From NCBI GenBank assembly GCA_016934055.1, contig JAFGTR010000103.1:1-41734 (forward strand): a DNA stretch of 41,734 bases, given 5' to 3'. The notes beneath the pieces were generated by a model. The model was given only the letters and a program-made list of their open reading frames with translations. It had not been told where the DNA came from and did no database searches. Position numbers and translations under genes: made by a program. This document shows positions 15,618 through 23,215 of the stretch, in pieces. Each line of letters begins with the position of its first letter. Positions within the stretch are counted from its first letter, which is position 1. The stretch is from Bacteroidales bacterium (GTDB lineage: Bacteria; Bacteroidota; Bacteroidia; Bacteroidales; UBA10428).

Positions 15618-16916
15618 ATGCCGGGAAATATAAAAGAAGCTTCATTTGATGCACTGGTAATTGGCGGAGGCATTGCGGGTGGTGAAGCTGCATTAAACCT
15701 TGCCAATAACGGATTTTCTGTATTGCTCGTTGAAAAAGACCTGTCAATTGGCGGTAAAATGATTTTGCTGAGCAAAGTTTTCCCAACACTGGATTGTTCA
15801 GCATGCATTACGACACCAAAGGTTTCTGAAATTTCAAGACATCCGGGTATTAAAATATTCACAAGGAGCGAGGTGACACATATCGTCAAAAGGGGAGAAA
15901 AGCTGTTTGAAGTCGATATCACCAAAAAACCACGCTATGTTGCTGAAGAAGACTGTACAGGTTGTCAGCTTTGTGAAACAGCTTGTCCTGTGATTGTCCC
16001 AGATCAATACCAGTACGACCTTGTTGGCCGTAAAGCAGCATTTATTCCGTTTAGTATTGCCAGCCCGAGAGTAGCCGCCATTGACATCGAAAACTGTACG
16101 CTGTGCGGTGCATGTGAAAAAGCCTGTCCTCCGCAATGTATAGACTTCACACAAAAAGAGGAAGAATATATAGTCAGGGTCAAAGCCATCATCATTGCAA
16201 CAGGATTCAATCTTTTTGATCCGCTTCTGATCCCGCGTTTTGGATTCGGGATCTTTAAAAATGTCATCACTTCAATGCAGATGGAAAGACAACTGGCGCC
16301 TACGCGTCCGTTTAATACCATCCTAAGGCCCGGGGACGGAAAAGTACCCTGTAAAATAGCTTATGTGTTATGTACAGGATCAAGAGATGCCACTGTGGGT
16401 AATCCTATTTGTTCACAGATCTGTTGCATGTATTCAATAAAACAGGCACAGTTGCTTATGGGGGCATTGCCAATGGCCGATGTTACTATTTATTATATCA
16501 ATATCAGATCTTTTGGAAAGGGCTTTGAAGAGTTTTATGAACAGGCCAAAGGCATGGGAGTGAATTTTATCAAAGGTAAAATCGGGAAAATAACCGAAAA
16601 TGAAAAAGGAGATCTTATTCTACGGTATGAAGATATCAATGAAAACAGGCTGAAAGAGACAGAGCACGACCTGGTTGTGCTGTCCGTCGGTTCAATAGCC
16701 AATCATGATGCTGCAGCCTGGTTCTCAGACGGAGAGCTTAAGCTTGATCCGTTCAACTTTATATATCAGCCGGATTCACTGGCAAGTCCGGCTAAAACCA
16801 GTCTGGGAGGTGTTTTTGTAGCCGGGACGGCTTCAGGACCCATGGATATACCAGATTCCATTCTTTCTGCAGGAGCAGCATCAGCTGAAGCGATAAGTTA
16901 TTTAATTCGACAATAA
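15618..16916 (+). CDS. HdrA/QmoA-like FAD and 4Fe-4S protein
   Basis: 432 residues. FAD-binding VIGGGIAGGEAAL near 14-26; LSKVFPTLDCSACITTPK (C60, C63), which is the HdrA-type cysteine block; two 4Fe-4S motifs CTGCQLCETACPV (C113, C116, C119, C123) and CTLCGACEKACPP (C160, C163, C166, C170); and C-terminal FAD motif GVFVAGTASGPMDIPDS. It lacks the long N-terminal domain and terminal ferredoxin of full HdrA, like QmoA. The next gene starts inside its stop codon (TAATG, one-base overlap), so translation is coupled. Role: flavin electron transfer between soluble donor and membrane subunit. The Qmo-like name is an inference from architecture and neighbours. Confidence 0.85.
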   Translation: MPGNIKEASFDALVIGGGIAGGEAALNLANNGFSVLLVEKDLSIGGKMILLSKVFPTLDCSACITTPKVSEISRHPGIKIFTRSEVTHIVKRGEKLFEVDITKKPRYVAEEDCTGCQLCETACPVIVPDQYQYDLVGRKAAFIPFSIASPRVAAIDIENCTLCGACEKACPPQCIDFTQKEEEYIVRVKAIIIATGFNLFDPLLIPRFGFGIFKNVITSMQMERQLAPTRPFNTILRPGDGKVPCKIAYVLCTGSRDATVGNPICSQICCMYSIKQAQLLMGALPMADVTIYYINIRSFGKGFEEFYEQAKGMGVNFIKGKIGKITENEKGDLILRYEDINENRLKETEHDLVVLSVGSIANHDAAAWFSDGELKLDPFNFIYQPDSLASPAKTSLGGVFVAGTASGPMDIPDSILSAGAASAEAISYLIRQ

Positions 16917-18844
16917 TGAATACCAAAATAGGCGTATATATCTGTCATTGCGGTGGTAACATTTCCGATTATGTTGATGTGGAAAAGGTAAAACAGGCTG
17001 TGGAACATGAAGAGGGTGTAATGGTGGCAAAGACTACCATATTTGCCTGTGGCGATGCCAACCAGCAGGAAATGGTGGATGATATCCAAAAAAACAAACT
17101 TGATAGTGTGGTGGTTGCCTCATGTTCTCCAAAACTGCACCTGGCTACATTCCAGGCTGTTGCAGAAAGAGCCGGACTGAACAAATATAATTATGTACAT
17201 GCCAACATAAGGGAACAGGTTTCATGGGCGCATTCTGACAATAAACCAGGGGCAACCGACAAAGCCATTAAAATAGTAAGATCAGCAATAGCCAGAGTTC
17301 GCGTGGCCGAACCACTTGAGTCTTTCAGCATTAATGCAAAAAAAGCTGTTGCTGTAATCGGAGGAGGTATAGCCGGCATGAAAGCGGCTATAGAATTATC
17401 AAGCATGGGTTGTCCTGTTACACTTATTGAAAGGGAACACTTTGTAGGTGGACACACAGCCCAATGGGATTTTTTATTTACATCAAATGAGACCGGCAAA
17501 GAACTGGTGACAAGGTTATACAATGAAGTTGCAGCACGGGAAAATATTAAATTGTATACCGGTGCTGAAATTATGAGTCAAACCGGAAGCATAGGTGATT
17601 TCAGGTTAAAAATCAAAATCACGCCCCGGTATATCAAAGAAAAATGCCATAAGGGCAATCTGCAAAAAGCCATTGAAGCCTGTCCTGTTGATGTTCCCGA
17701 TGAATTTAACTTTGGCATTACTCAACGGAAAGCCATTTTTCATAATTTTCCGAGTGAGTATCCGCAAATTCCGGTCATAGATATAAAAAACTGCACACGC
17801 TGCGGCAAATGTGAAGCAATCTGCGAAAGTATCGATTTTTCGCAGAAAGAAGAAACCCTGGAAATCCATGTAGGCTCTGTTCTCGTGGCTGTTGGTTTTG
17901 ATCCCTATACCCCCGCAGAGGGTGAATTTGGTTATGGGCAACTGGAAAATGTTATAACACTGCCCCAGTTTAAGAGGATTATCGACCTGAATGATCGTTC
18001 ATTGGTATATAAAGGAAAAAAAATCAGGGATATAGCTTATGTTTATTGTGTAGGAAGCCGGCAGCCTGAAGGCGATAATAAATACTGCTCCCGGTATTGC
18101 TGTACTTCCGTAATTCATGCTGCCATCCAGGTCAAAAAGAAGTTCTCACATATCAACAACTACCATTTTACGCGTGGAATCAGAACTTACGGAAAACAGG
18201 AACTGCTTTACAATGATTCCCTGAAAGCAGGAGACATTTACCTGCAGTCATACGAAGATGACCCCCCCGTAGTATTTTCCGAAAATGGAAAAACAAAAGT
18301 AAAAATCAATGATATCCTCACGGGTAAAAAAGAAATGTCAGTTGAAGCGGATCTGGTTGTACTGGTAACCGGTATGGTACCACGGGAGAATAAAGCACTC
18401 AATACCCTCCTTAAAATACCCCGGGGCAGAGATAACTTCTATAATGAGATCCACATGAAGCTGCGGCCTGTGGAAACAGTCATTGACGGTATAACCATTT
18501 GCGGGGCATGCCAGGGGCCGAAGAATATTACAGAATCAGCCAATTCAGCACTTTCAGCAGCTACCAAATCATATTCATATATCAGCCGCGGAGAATTGTC
18601 GCTTGAACCTGTCATTGCCAAAATAGACGAAGAGAAATGCACATGGTGCGGCTTGTGTGCAGAAGTCTGTCCCTATAATGCCATTCAAAAAGGAAAATCC
18701 GGGACAAAAGAAATTGCAGTAATCAATGATCCGGTTTGCAAAGGATGTGGCATGTGCCTTCCTGTATGCCCTTATGATGCCATTGAACTGAACTCATACA
18801 CCAACAGGGAAATTGAAAATATGATTGATGCACTGGCAGGATAA
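16916..18844 (+). CDS. HdrA/QmoB-like FAD and ferredoxin-domain protein
   Basis: 642 residues. N-terminal HdrA domain (IGVYICHCGGNI, C10 and C12; VVVASCSPKLHLATF; YVHANIREQVSWAH), FAD motif AVIGGGIAGMKAAIEL at 146-161, an intact 4Fe-4S motif CTRCGKCEAIC (C293-C303) and two C-terminal clusters CTWCGLCAEVCPY (C575-C585) and CKGCGMCLPVCPY (C608-C618). The motif that should precede C293 is broken: only C244 and C256 remain in a region that normally reads CTGCGECxxVCPV. This may be loss of one cluster. It has no MvhD tail, which is encoded separately upstream. It is an electron-transfer subunit, probably paired with the preceding QmoA-like protein. Confidence 0.88.
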   Translation: MNTKIGVYICHCGGNISDYVDVEKVKQAVEHEEGVMVAKTTIFACGDANQQEMVDDIQKNKLDSVVVASCSPKLHLATFQAVAERAGLNKYNYVHANIREQVSWAHSDNKPGATDKAIKIVRSAIARVRVAEPLESFSINAKKAVAVIGGGIAGMKAAIELSSMGCPVTLIEREHFVGGHTAQWDFLFTSNETGKELVTRLYNEVAARENIKLYTGAEIMSQTGSIGDFRLKIKITPRYIKEKCHKGNLQKAIEACPVDVPDEFNFGITQRKAIFHNFPSEYPQIPVIDIKNCTRCGKCEAICESIDFSQKEETLEIHVGSVLVAVGFDPYTPAEGEFGYGQLENVITLPQFKRIIDLNDRSLVYKGKKIRDIAYVYCVGSRQPEGDNKYCSRYCCTSVIHAAIQVKKKFSHINNYHFTRGIRTYGKQELLYNDSLKAGDIYLQSYEDDPPVVFSENGKTKVKINDILTGKKEMSVEADLVVLVTGMVPRENKALNTLLKIPRGRDNFYNEIHMKLRPVETVIDGITICGACQGPKNITESANSALSAATKSYSYISRGELSLEPVIAKIDEEKCTWCGLCAEVCPYNAIQKGKSGTKEIAVINDPVCKGCGMCLPVCPYDAIELNSYTNREIENMIDALAG

Positions 18845-18876
18845 ATACCGGAAAATGACCTATTAAAACAAATATA

Positions 18877-19155
18877 ATGGAACCAGAAAAAGGAAAGACC
18901 TACCGGATCATGCGTGAGAAAAGAAGTGTTTCGCAGCAAACAAAAGACAGACTTAAATATTTTAATACCATAAAGAAAGAAATATGTGATGCCCTCAAAG
19001 AAAGAGACCTGACCATTGATGAGTTATCACAAAAACTCAAACGTCCGAAACATGAAATCGTGTATTACCTTATGACACTTATAAAATATGATTATGTAAA
19101 AACCGGCGCAATCGATGATATGGATGAATATTACTCCTATAAACTGAATATATAA
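18877..19155 (+). CDS. Small winged-helix protein inside the Hdr-like operon
   Basis: 92 residues; the middle (about 30-75) is a helix-turn-helix followed by a wing: KKEICDALKERDLTIDELSQKLKRPKHEIVYYLMTLIKYDYV. It resembles ArsR/MarR-like winged-helix domains. There are no cysteines for redox sensing. It starts 32 bases after the QmoB-like gene and its last base is the first base of the next gene, so it is translationally coupled to the QmoC-like gene. It may be a local regulator, or a structural subunit using the fold for protein contact. No DNA-binding target is evident. Confidence 0.7.
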   Translation: MEPEKGKTYRIMREKRSVSQQTKDRLKYFNTIKKEICDALKERDLTIDELSQKLKRPKHEIVYYLMTLIKYDYVKTGAIDDMDEYYSYKLNI

Positions 19156-20201
19156 TGGCCATAATTGACCCCAAATTTGGAAAAAAATTAAAAAAGTACG
19201 GGGCATATGAATTCGATGCCTGTTATAATTGCGGTTCCTGTACGGCAGTTTGTTCCCTGTCAACTGAAGAAGATTCATTCCCGAGAGAAATGGTGCGTTT
19301 CAGTGTACTGGGTATGAAGGACGATATCAAATCATCACTTAAACCCTGGCTTTGTTATTATTGCGGCGAATGCACAACCTACTGCCCGCAAACTGCAAAT
19401 CCCGGAGAACTGATGATGTCGTTGAGGAGGTGGTTGATAACAATATATGACTGGACAGGACTGTCGGGTCTGCTCTATAAATACTGGCTTGTAAGCCTTT
19501 TTGCATTTTTGCTTGCTGCTGCAGGTGTTCTTGTTTTTGGCTATTATAACGATTATAACCTGGAAAGCCTCATGCATTATGGCCATTTGTTTGAAATGAT
19601 GGCCATTGCAGGTGTCTTTGCTTTTATCCTCCTCCCCAACATAATTCGTATGTGGTATTTTGTTATACTGAAACCGGGACTTAAAATTTCACTGATAACC
19701 TATATAAAAGATTTTAAAGAGTTGCTGATTCATATGTTCACACAAAAAAGGACACTCGGATGTGATGATAGTGTACGCAGGTGGTTTGAACATTTTATAT
19801 TGGTAATAAGCTATCTAACATTGCTCTTCGTCACTGTTTTCCTCAACTGGTTCTCCACTCAGTATTTATTTGTCAATATCCTGGGCTATGTCGTCAGTGC
19901 AGTTATAGTTATTGTAACCATTGATTTTATTATTGACCGGATAAGAAAAAAGAAAGAGATCAGCAAGTTTTCACAACCATCTGACTGGTTGTTTGTTATT
20001 TGGCTATCATTGATGGGATTCACGGCCATGGCTGTTCGTGTACTTATCGATACCGGTTTGCTTGAAAAAAATGTATGGTTGTATCTGATTCATCTGATCA
20101 TTCTTGTGCAATGGGCATTGATCATAGTACCTTTTGGAAAATGGACCCATTTTTTATATCGTTCCTTTGCCATGTACTTCGCAAAGCTAAAAGCCGGTTG
20201 A
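19155..20201 (+). CDS. QmoC-like membrane subunit (HdrC plus HdrE-type domains)
   Basis: 348 residues. N-terminal HdrC-like ferredoxin domain with CYNCGSCTAVC (C23, C26, C29, C33) and CYYCGECTTYC (C67, C70, C73, C77), then six membrane segments (about 111-130, 147-170, 212-232, 236-256, 277-295, 307-325). Histidines near or within helices (HYGHLF, RRWFEHFILV, YLIHLI, KWTHFLY) are candidate heme b ligands, as in QmoC and DsrM. This is the quinone-facing subunit that would connect the HdrA-like proteins to the membrane quinone pool. It is last in the operon; no HdrB (CCG) gene follows. Start shares a base with the upstream stop. Confidence 0.85.
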   Translation: MAIIDPKFGKKLKKYGAYEFDACYNCGSCTAVCSLSTEEDSFPREMVRFSVLGMKDDIKSSLKPWLCYYCGECTTYCPQTANPGELMMSLRRWLITIYDWTGLSGLLYKYWLVSLFAFLLAAAGVLVFGYYNDYNLESLMHYGHLFEMMAIAGVFAFILLPNIIRMWYFVILKPGLKISLITYIKDFKELLIHMFTQKRTLGCDDSVRRWFEHFILVISYLTLLFVTVFLNWFSTQYLFVNILGYVVSAVIVIVTIDFIIDRIRKKKEISKFSQPSDWLFVIWLSLMGFTAMAVRVLIDTGLLEKNVWLYLIHLIILVQWALIIVPFGKWTHFLYRSFAMYFAKLKAG

Positions 20202-20347
20202 TCCTAAAAGCAATAGGAGAAAGGACTGAATAAGATCGTTTCCTTATCCGGAAAACACTCTTCAAACAATACTGCAAAATTAACAAGGACTTTGTATTGC
20301 CATTCATTTTAAATGATAGTGGCAGATACAGGGAAATCAGCAGTATA

Positions 20348-20378
20348 AAAAACGAGCCCGGATAACTTCCGGGCTCTT
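20348..20378 (-). terminator. Terminator of the amt operon, possibly bidirectional
   Basis: GAGCCCGGA at 20354-20362 and TCCGGGCTC at 20368-20376 form a perfect 9-base stem with loop TAACT. On the minus strand the stem is followed by GTTTTTTAT, so it ends transcription of the ammonium operon. On the plus strand only a short TTTC follows, so the Hdr-like operon may end here less efficiently. Confidence 0.85.
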
Positions 20379-20415
20379 TCACAGGCTTAACTTTAGCTTA
20401 TGGGCAGGTATAGGA

Positions 20416-21693
20416 TCAGAAATTATAAGCTGACTCACCGTGTTCATAAATATCCAGCCCTTCCTCCTCGATACGAGCTTCAACACGAAGGCCGTTTGTA
20501 TACTTAAGGGTAAGGAACAGAACAGTAGCGCATGCAATTGCCCATGCAGCTATTGAAACCACGCCAATAGCCTGGCTTTTTAACAATCCCGCGCCATATC
20601 CATAGAATATGCCTTCGCTGACAGAGAAGAATCCAACCATAAGTGTACCAAAGGCACCACAAATACCATGAACGGAGATGGCACCAACAGGATCATCGAT
20701 CTTAACCACCTTATCAAAGAACTCTACGGATACAACAACCAGGATACCGGCCAGTAAACCTATTATCAGAGCTCCTCCCGGTGAAACAGCATCGCAACCT
20801 GCCGTTATGGCAACCAATCCGGCCAACGCACCGTTAAGGGTCATACTTAATGTCGGTTTCTTATATTGCAGCCATATGTAAGCCATGGTAGCCAATGCAC
20901 CTCCTGCTGCAGCAATATTGGTGGTAACAAATATAAGGGATATCGCTTTTGTATTGGCAACGCCGCTGGCCGCCAACTGTGAGCCGGGGTTAAACCCAAA
21001 CCAGCCGATCCATAGAATAAAAACTCCCAGGGTGGCCAACGTTGTACTTTGACCTGGAATAGCTTTCGCCTTTCCGTTTTTATCATATTTGCCAATGCGG
21101 GGCCCTAAAACCGTTGCACCCACCATTGCTATCATGCCACCCACCATGTGAACCACCGAAGAGCCCGCAAAATCATGAAACGGGGTTACCAGTGTGCTTA
21201 GCCACCCGCTACCCCATGCCCAGTGTCCGGACACAGGATATATAATGAGTGTAATCGCTGCGCTGTACATCAGGTAAGCATTAAACTTGGTGCGTTCTGC
21301 CATGGCACCGGAAACAATTGTTGCAGCCGTGGCGGCAAAAACAGTCTGAAAGAACAGAAAAGCCAGATCAGGCATATCTGAACGATAGGTGTTTTGCGTA
21401 AAAGCGTCAAATCCGCCCCAGAATCCGTTTTTGCTCCCGAACATAATCCCAAATCCGATAAGCCAGAAAGCTACTGTACCAATGGAAAAATCCATCAGGT
21501 TTTTAAAAAGAATATTGGTAGTGTTCTTTGAACGTGTGAATCCTGCTTCAACCAGTGCAAAGCCGGCCTGCATAAAAAAAACCAGGGCGCTGGCAATCAA
21601 TACCCAAACTGTGTTCAATGAAAAAGCATACTCTGTGAATGCTGTTTCAATCGCGCTGAACTTATCAGCAGCTATCGCAAGTGTATCTGTCAT
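20416..21693 (-). CDS. amt: Ammonium transporter Amt
   Basis: 425 residues, eleven expected membrane helices. Motifs: FFQTVFAATAATIVSGAMAER (periplasmic gate phenylalanines), DFAGSSVVHMVGGMIAMVG (first channel histidine) and SVHGICGAFGTLMVG (second channel histidine). Family length is about 400-430. Conducts ammonium across the inner membrane. It is encoded third in an operon after a TorF-like porin and a PII protein, so PII would block the channel when nitrogen is ample. It starts with about 30 residues preceding the first helix that lack a clear signal peptide. Confidence 0.97.
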   Translation of the reverse strand: MTDTLAIAADKFSAIETAFTEYAFSLNTVWVLIASALVFFMQAGFALVEAGFTRSKNTTNILFKNLMDFSIGTVAFWLIGFGIMFGSKNGFWGGFDAFTQNTYRSDMPDLAFLFFQTVFAATAATIVSGAMAERTKFNAYLMYSAAITLIIYPVSGHWAWGSGWLSTLVTPFHDFAGSSVVHMVGGMIAMVGATVLGPRIGKYDKNGKAKAIPGQSTTLATLGVFILWIGWFGFNPGSQLAASGVANTKAISLIFVTTNIAAAGGALATMAYIWLQYKKPTLSMTLNGALAGLVAITAGCDAVSPGGALIIGLLAGILVVVSVEFFDKVVKIDDPVGAISVHGICGAFGTLMVGFFSVSEGIFYGYGAGLLKSQAIGVVSIAAWAIACATVLFLTLKYTNGLRVEARIEEEGLDIYEHGESAYNF

Positions 21694-21718
21694 AATTTCA
21701 AAGTGTTTAGGTTATTAA

Positions 21719-22072
21719 TTACTCTTCTCCTTCGAGGTACATGGCCCTGTCACCTTTGTCGCCGGTACGGATGCGGTAGGCATCAACAATATCGGATATG
21801 AATATCTTACCATCCCCAATTTCTCCTGTTCTTGCGGAGGTAAGAATAGCCTTCACTGCGTTATCAAGGTATTTCTCTCGACAGTAGAAAGTGATAAGTA
21901 TCCTTTCAATCGTGCTGGTATCATATGCAATACCACGGTACACACGACCTTCAGTTTGTTTTCCAACCCCTCTGACATCCCAGAAGGTGATGAATTCAAT
22001 TCCGACTTCGTTAAGGGCCTGCTTAACTTCATCGAATTTTGATTTTCGGATTACAACTTCAATCTTTTTCAT
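21719..22072 (-). CDS. glnK: PII nitrogen regulatory protein
   Basis: 117 residues, the PII length. N-terminal KKIEVVIRKSKFDEVKQAL, T-loop GVGKQTEGRVYRGIAYD containing the tyrosine equivalent of Y51, and C-terminal B-loop and end DGKIFISDIVDAYRIRTGDKGDRAM. Binds ATP, ADP and 2-oxoglutarate; as the gene lies 25 bases before amt, it is the GlnK-type PII that gates Amt. Uridylylation of the loop tyrosine is possible but no GlnD is in the window. The T-loop between K and R differs from enterobacterial GlnK (no GHTELYRG), so the partner contacts may differ. Confidence 0.95.
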   Translation of the reverse strand: MKKIEVVIRKSKFDEVKQALNEVGIEFITFWDVRGVGKQTEGRVYRGIAYDTSTIERILITFYCREKYLDNAVKAILTSARTGEIGDGKIFISDIVDAYRIRTGDKGDRAMYLEGEE

Positions 22073-22102
22073 CTTGTATTGTTTTATTTTTGTATTATCA
22101 GC

Positions 22103-22786
22103 TTACAGAGAAAAGCCTACTACAACATAGAACTGTTCCCTTTCAGGATTAAAAATGACCTGGCCGCTGACCGGTAATGAAAAGTATTCAGTAATCTTTA
22201 TCTCTCTTGAAATACCGATACCGATGTTGCAGACAGCAAACTCCCCGTCGGAAGTATGCCAGCCATTACCGGCCCCCACGAAAATATCAGCGTGTTTAAA
22301 CGCATAGCCGGCCTGGAAGTACAAGTCGTTTCCGGCTGAGGCAGCACCACCAGCTTCATTGAGTATGTAATTTGCACTCAGGCTCAGCCCTCCGAGTGTA
22401 TACCCGGCATTCAGTTCAAAAGCATGACTGCCCGTTGTATCAGTGTAATCGAAATACTCGAGTCCCGGGTAATAATAATCCGTAACCCCCAGGCTTAAAC
22501 CAAACGGGAAGCTATAGCTGGCATAGAGGTCGGATTCCATAGTCCCGGAAGCATCAAAAGAACCCCAGGCACCAAGTGTCAAACCTCCTGCTGAGAAATT
22601 CACACTGGGCTGAACGGCAGGGCCGGTTCCGAATTTGGTACCACGCCAAACATAGCTGGTGTAGAAATCAGCTCCGGCGGAAAACTTTGATGGTTTTTCA
22701 TTTTCCTCTTCCTGCGCCATGAGATTGCTGGTGAAAAACACAGAGACAGAAAAAACTGTCAGCAGAAACAACTTCATCTTCATCAT
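22103..22786 (-). CDS. TorF-like putative outer-membrane porin
   Basis: 227 residues with a signal peptide (MKMKLFLLTVFSVSVFFTSNLMAQ). The mature part is an alternating-residue beta-barrel with aromatic girdles: FSAGADFYTSYVWRGTKFG at the start (typical of the TorF/TIGR02001 family), YASYSFPFGLSLGVTDYYYPG, and the terminal FYVVVGFSL ending in an aromatic-X strand. It is probably a small outer-membrane channel for ammonium or other small solutes. First gene of the porin-PII-amt operon, 30 bases before the PII gene. Substrate is inferred from context only. Confidence 0.8.
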   Translation of the reverse strand: MMKMKLFLLTVFSVSVFFTSNLMAQEEENEKPSKFSAGADFYTSYVWRGTKFGTGPAVQPSVNFSAGGLTLGAWGSFDASGTMESDLYASYSFPFGLSLGVTDYYYPGLEYFDYTDTTGSHAFELNAGYTLGGLSLSANYILNEAGGAASAGNDLYFQAGYAFKHADIFVGAGNGWHTSDGEFAVCNIGIGISREIKITEYFSLPVSGQVIFNPEREQFYVVVGFSL

Positions 22787-22846
22787 GATTTGAAATTTTT
22801 AAAATTAATACTAAAACGACATCACAAATATATAATTTAATTTTAT

Positions 22847-22960
22847 TTACCCCCTATTTTATATAGTTTATTTTTATATTTTATATTTTTATAATTTATA
22901 TACCCCCATATATATATATTTATAATACATTTTTTATATATATATTAACTTATACCCCCT
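22847..22960 (-). promoter_or_regulatory. Three evenly spaced ACCCCC motifs upstream of the ammonium operon
   Basis: In a 170-base AT-only stretch, ACCCCC occurs at 22849-22854, 22902-22907 and 22954-22959. On the minus strand each reads TAGGGGGTA or TGGGGGTA with flanking TATA/AAT runs. The intervals are 53 and 52 bases, five DNA turns. They lie 63, 116 and 168 bases upstream of the porin start. A repeated binding site for a nitrogen regulator is inferred. No gene is in 22787-23215. Confidence 0.5.
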
Positions 22961-22989
22961 ATTTATAAATTTTCATTACAGTTAAAAAT

Positions 22990-23215
22990 CATATCTGGTA
23001 TTAACGGCGCCCCACAAAACAAAGTGAAAAACAAATCATGCGAATTAAGGGTAGAAAACACCAACTCTTAATTGGTATAGATCATAAATGTTTTTGAGTC
23101 ATATCTTTCCCGGTCAACCATAAAAGCGAAGCATAAACCGGTTGAATTACATGTTTTTTATTTAACTTTCGCGCATTCATAATTTCAATAATCACAAAAC
23201 AAGTAGCTTTCAGTC
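22990..23215 (+). other. Leader region of homoserine dehydrogenase gene
   Basis: The 226 bases before the hom start contain an AATTAAG/CTTAATT stem (23043-23049 with 23067-23073) and a weak CCGGT/ACCGG stem (about 23110-23150) followed by a T-rich stretch. A 19-codon frame from the ATG at 23038 exists, but it is not rich in Thr, Ile or Met, so it does not look like a classical attenuator leader peptide. Nothing firmer is visible. Confidence 0.25.

Noticed and set aside
23038..23097. Attenuator leader peptide for hom
   Set aside because: The 19-codon frame is not enriched in Thr, Ile or Met and the stems do not form a clear terminator/antiterminator pair.
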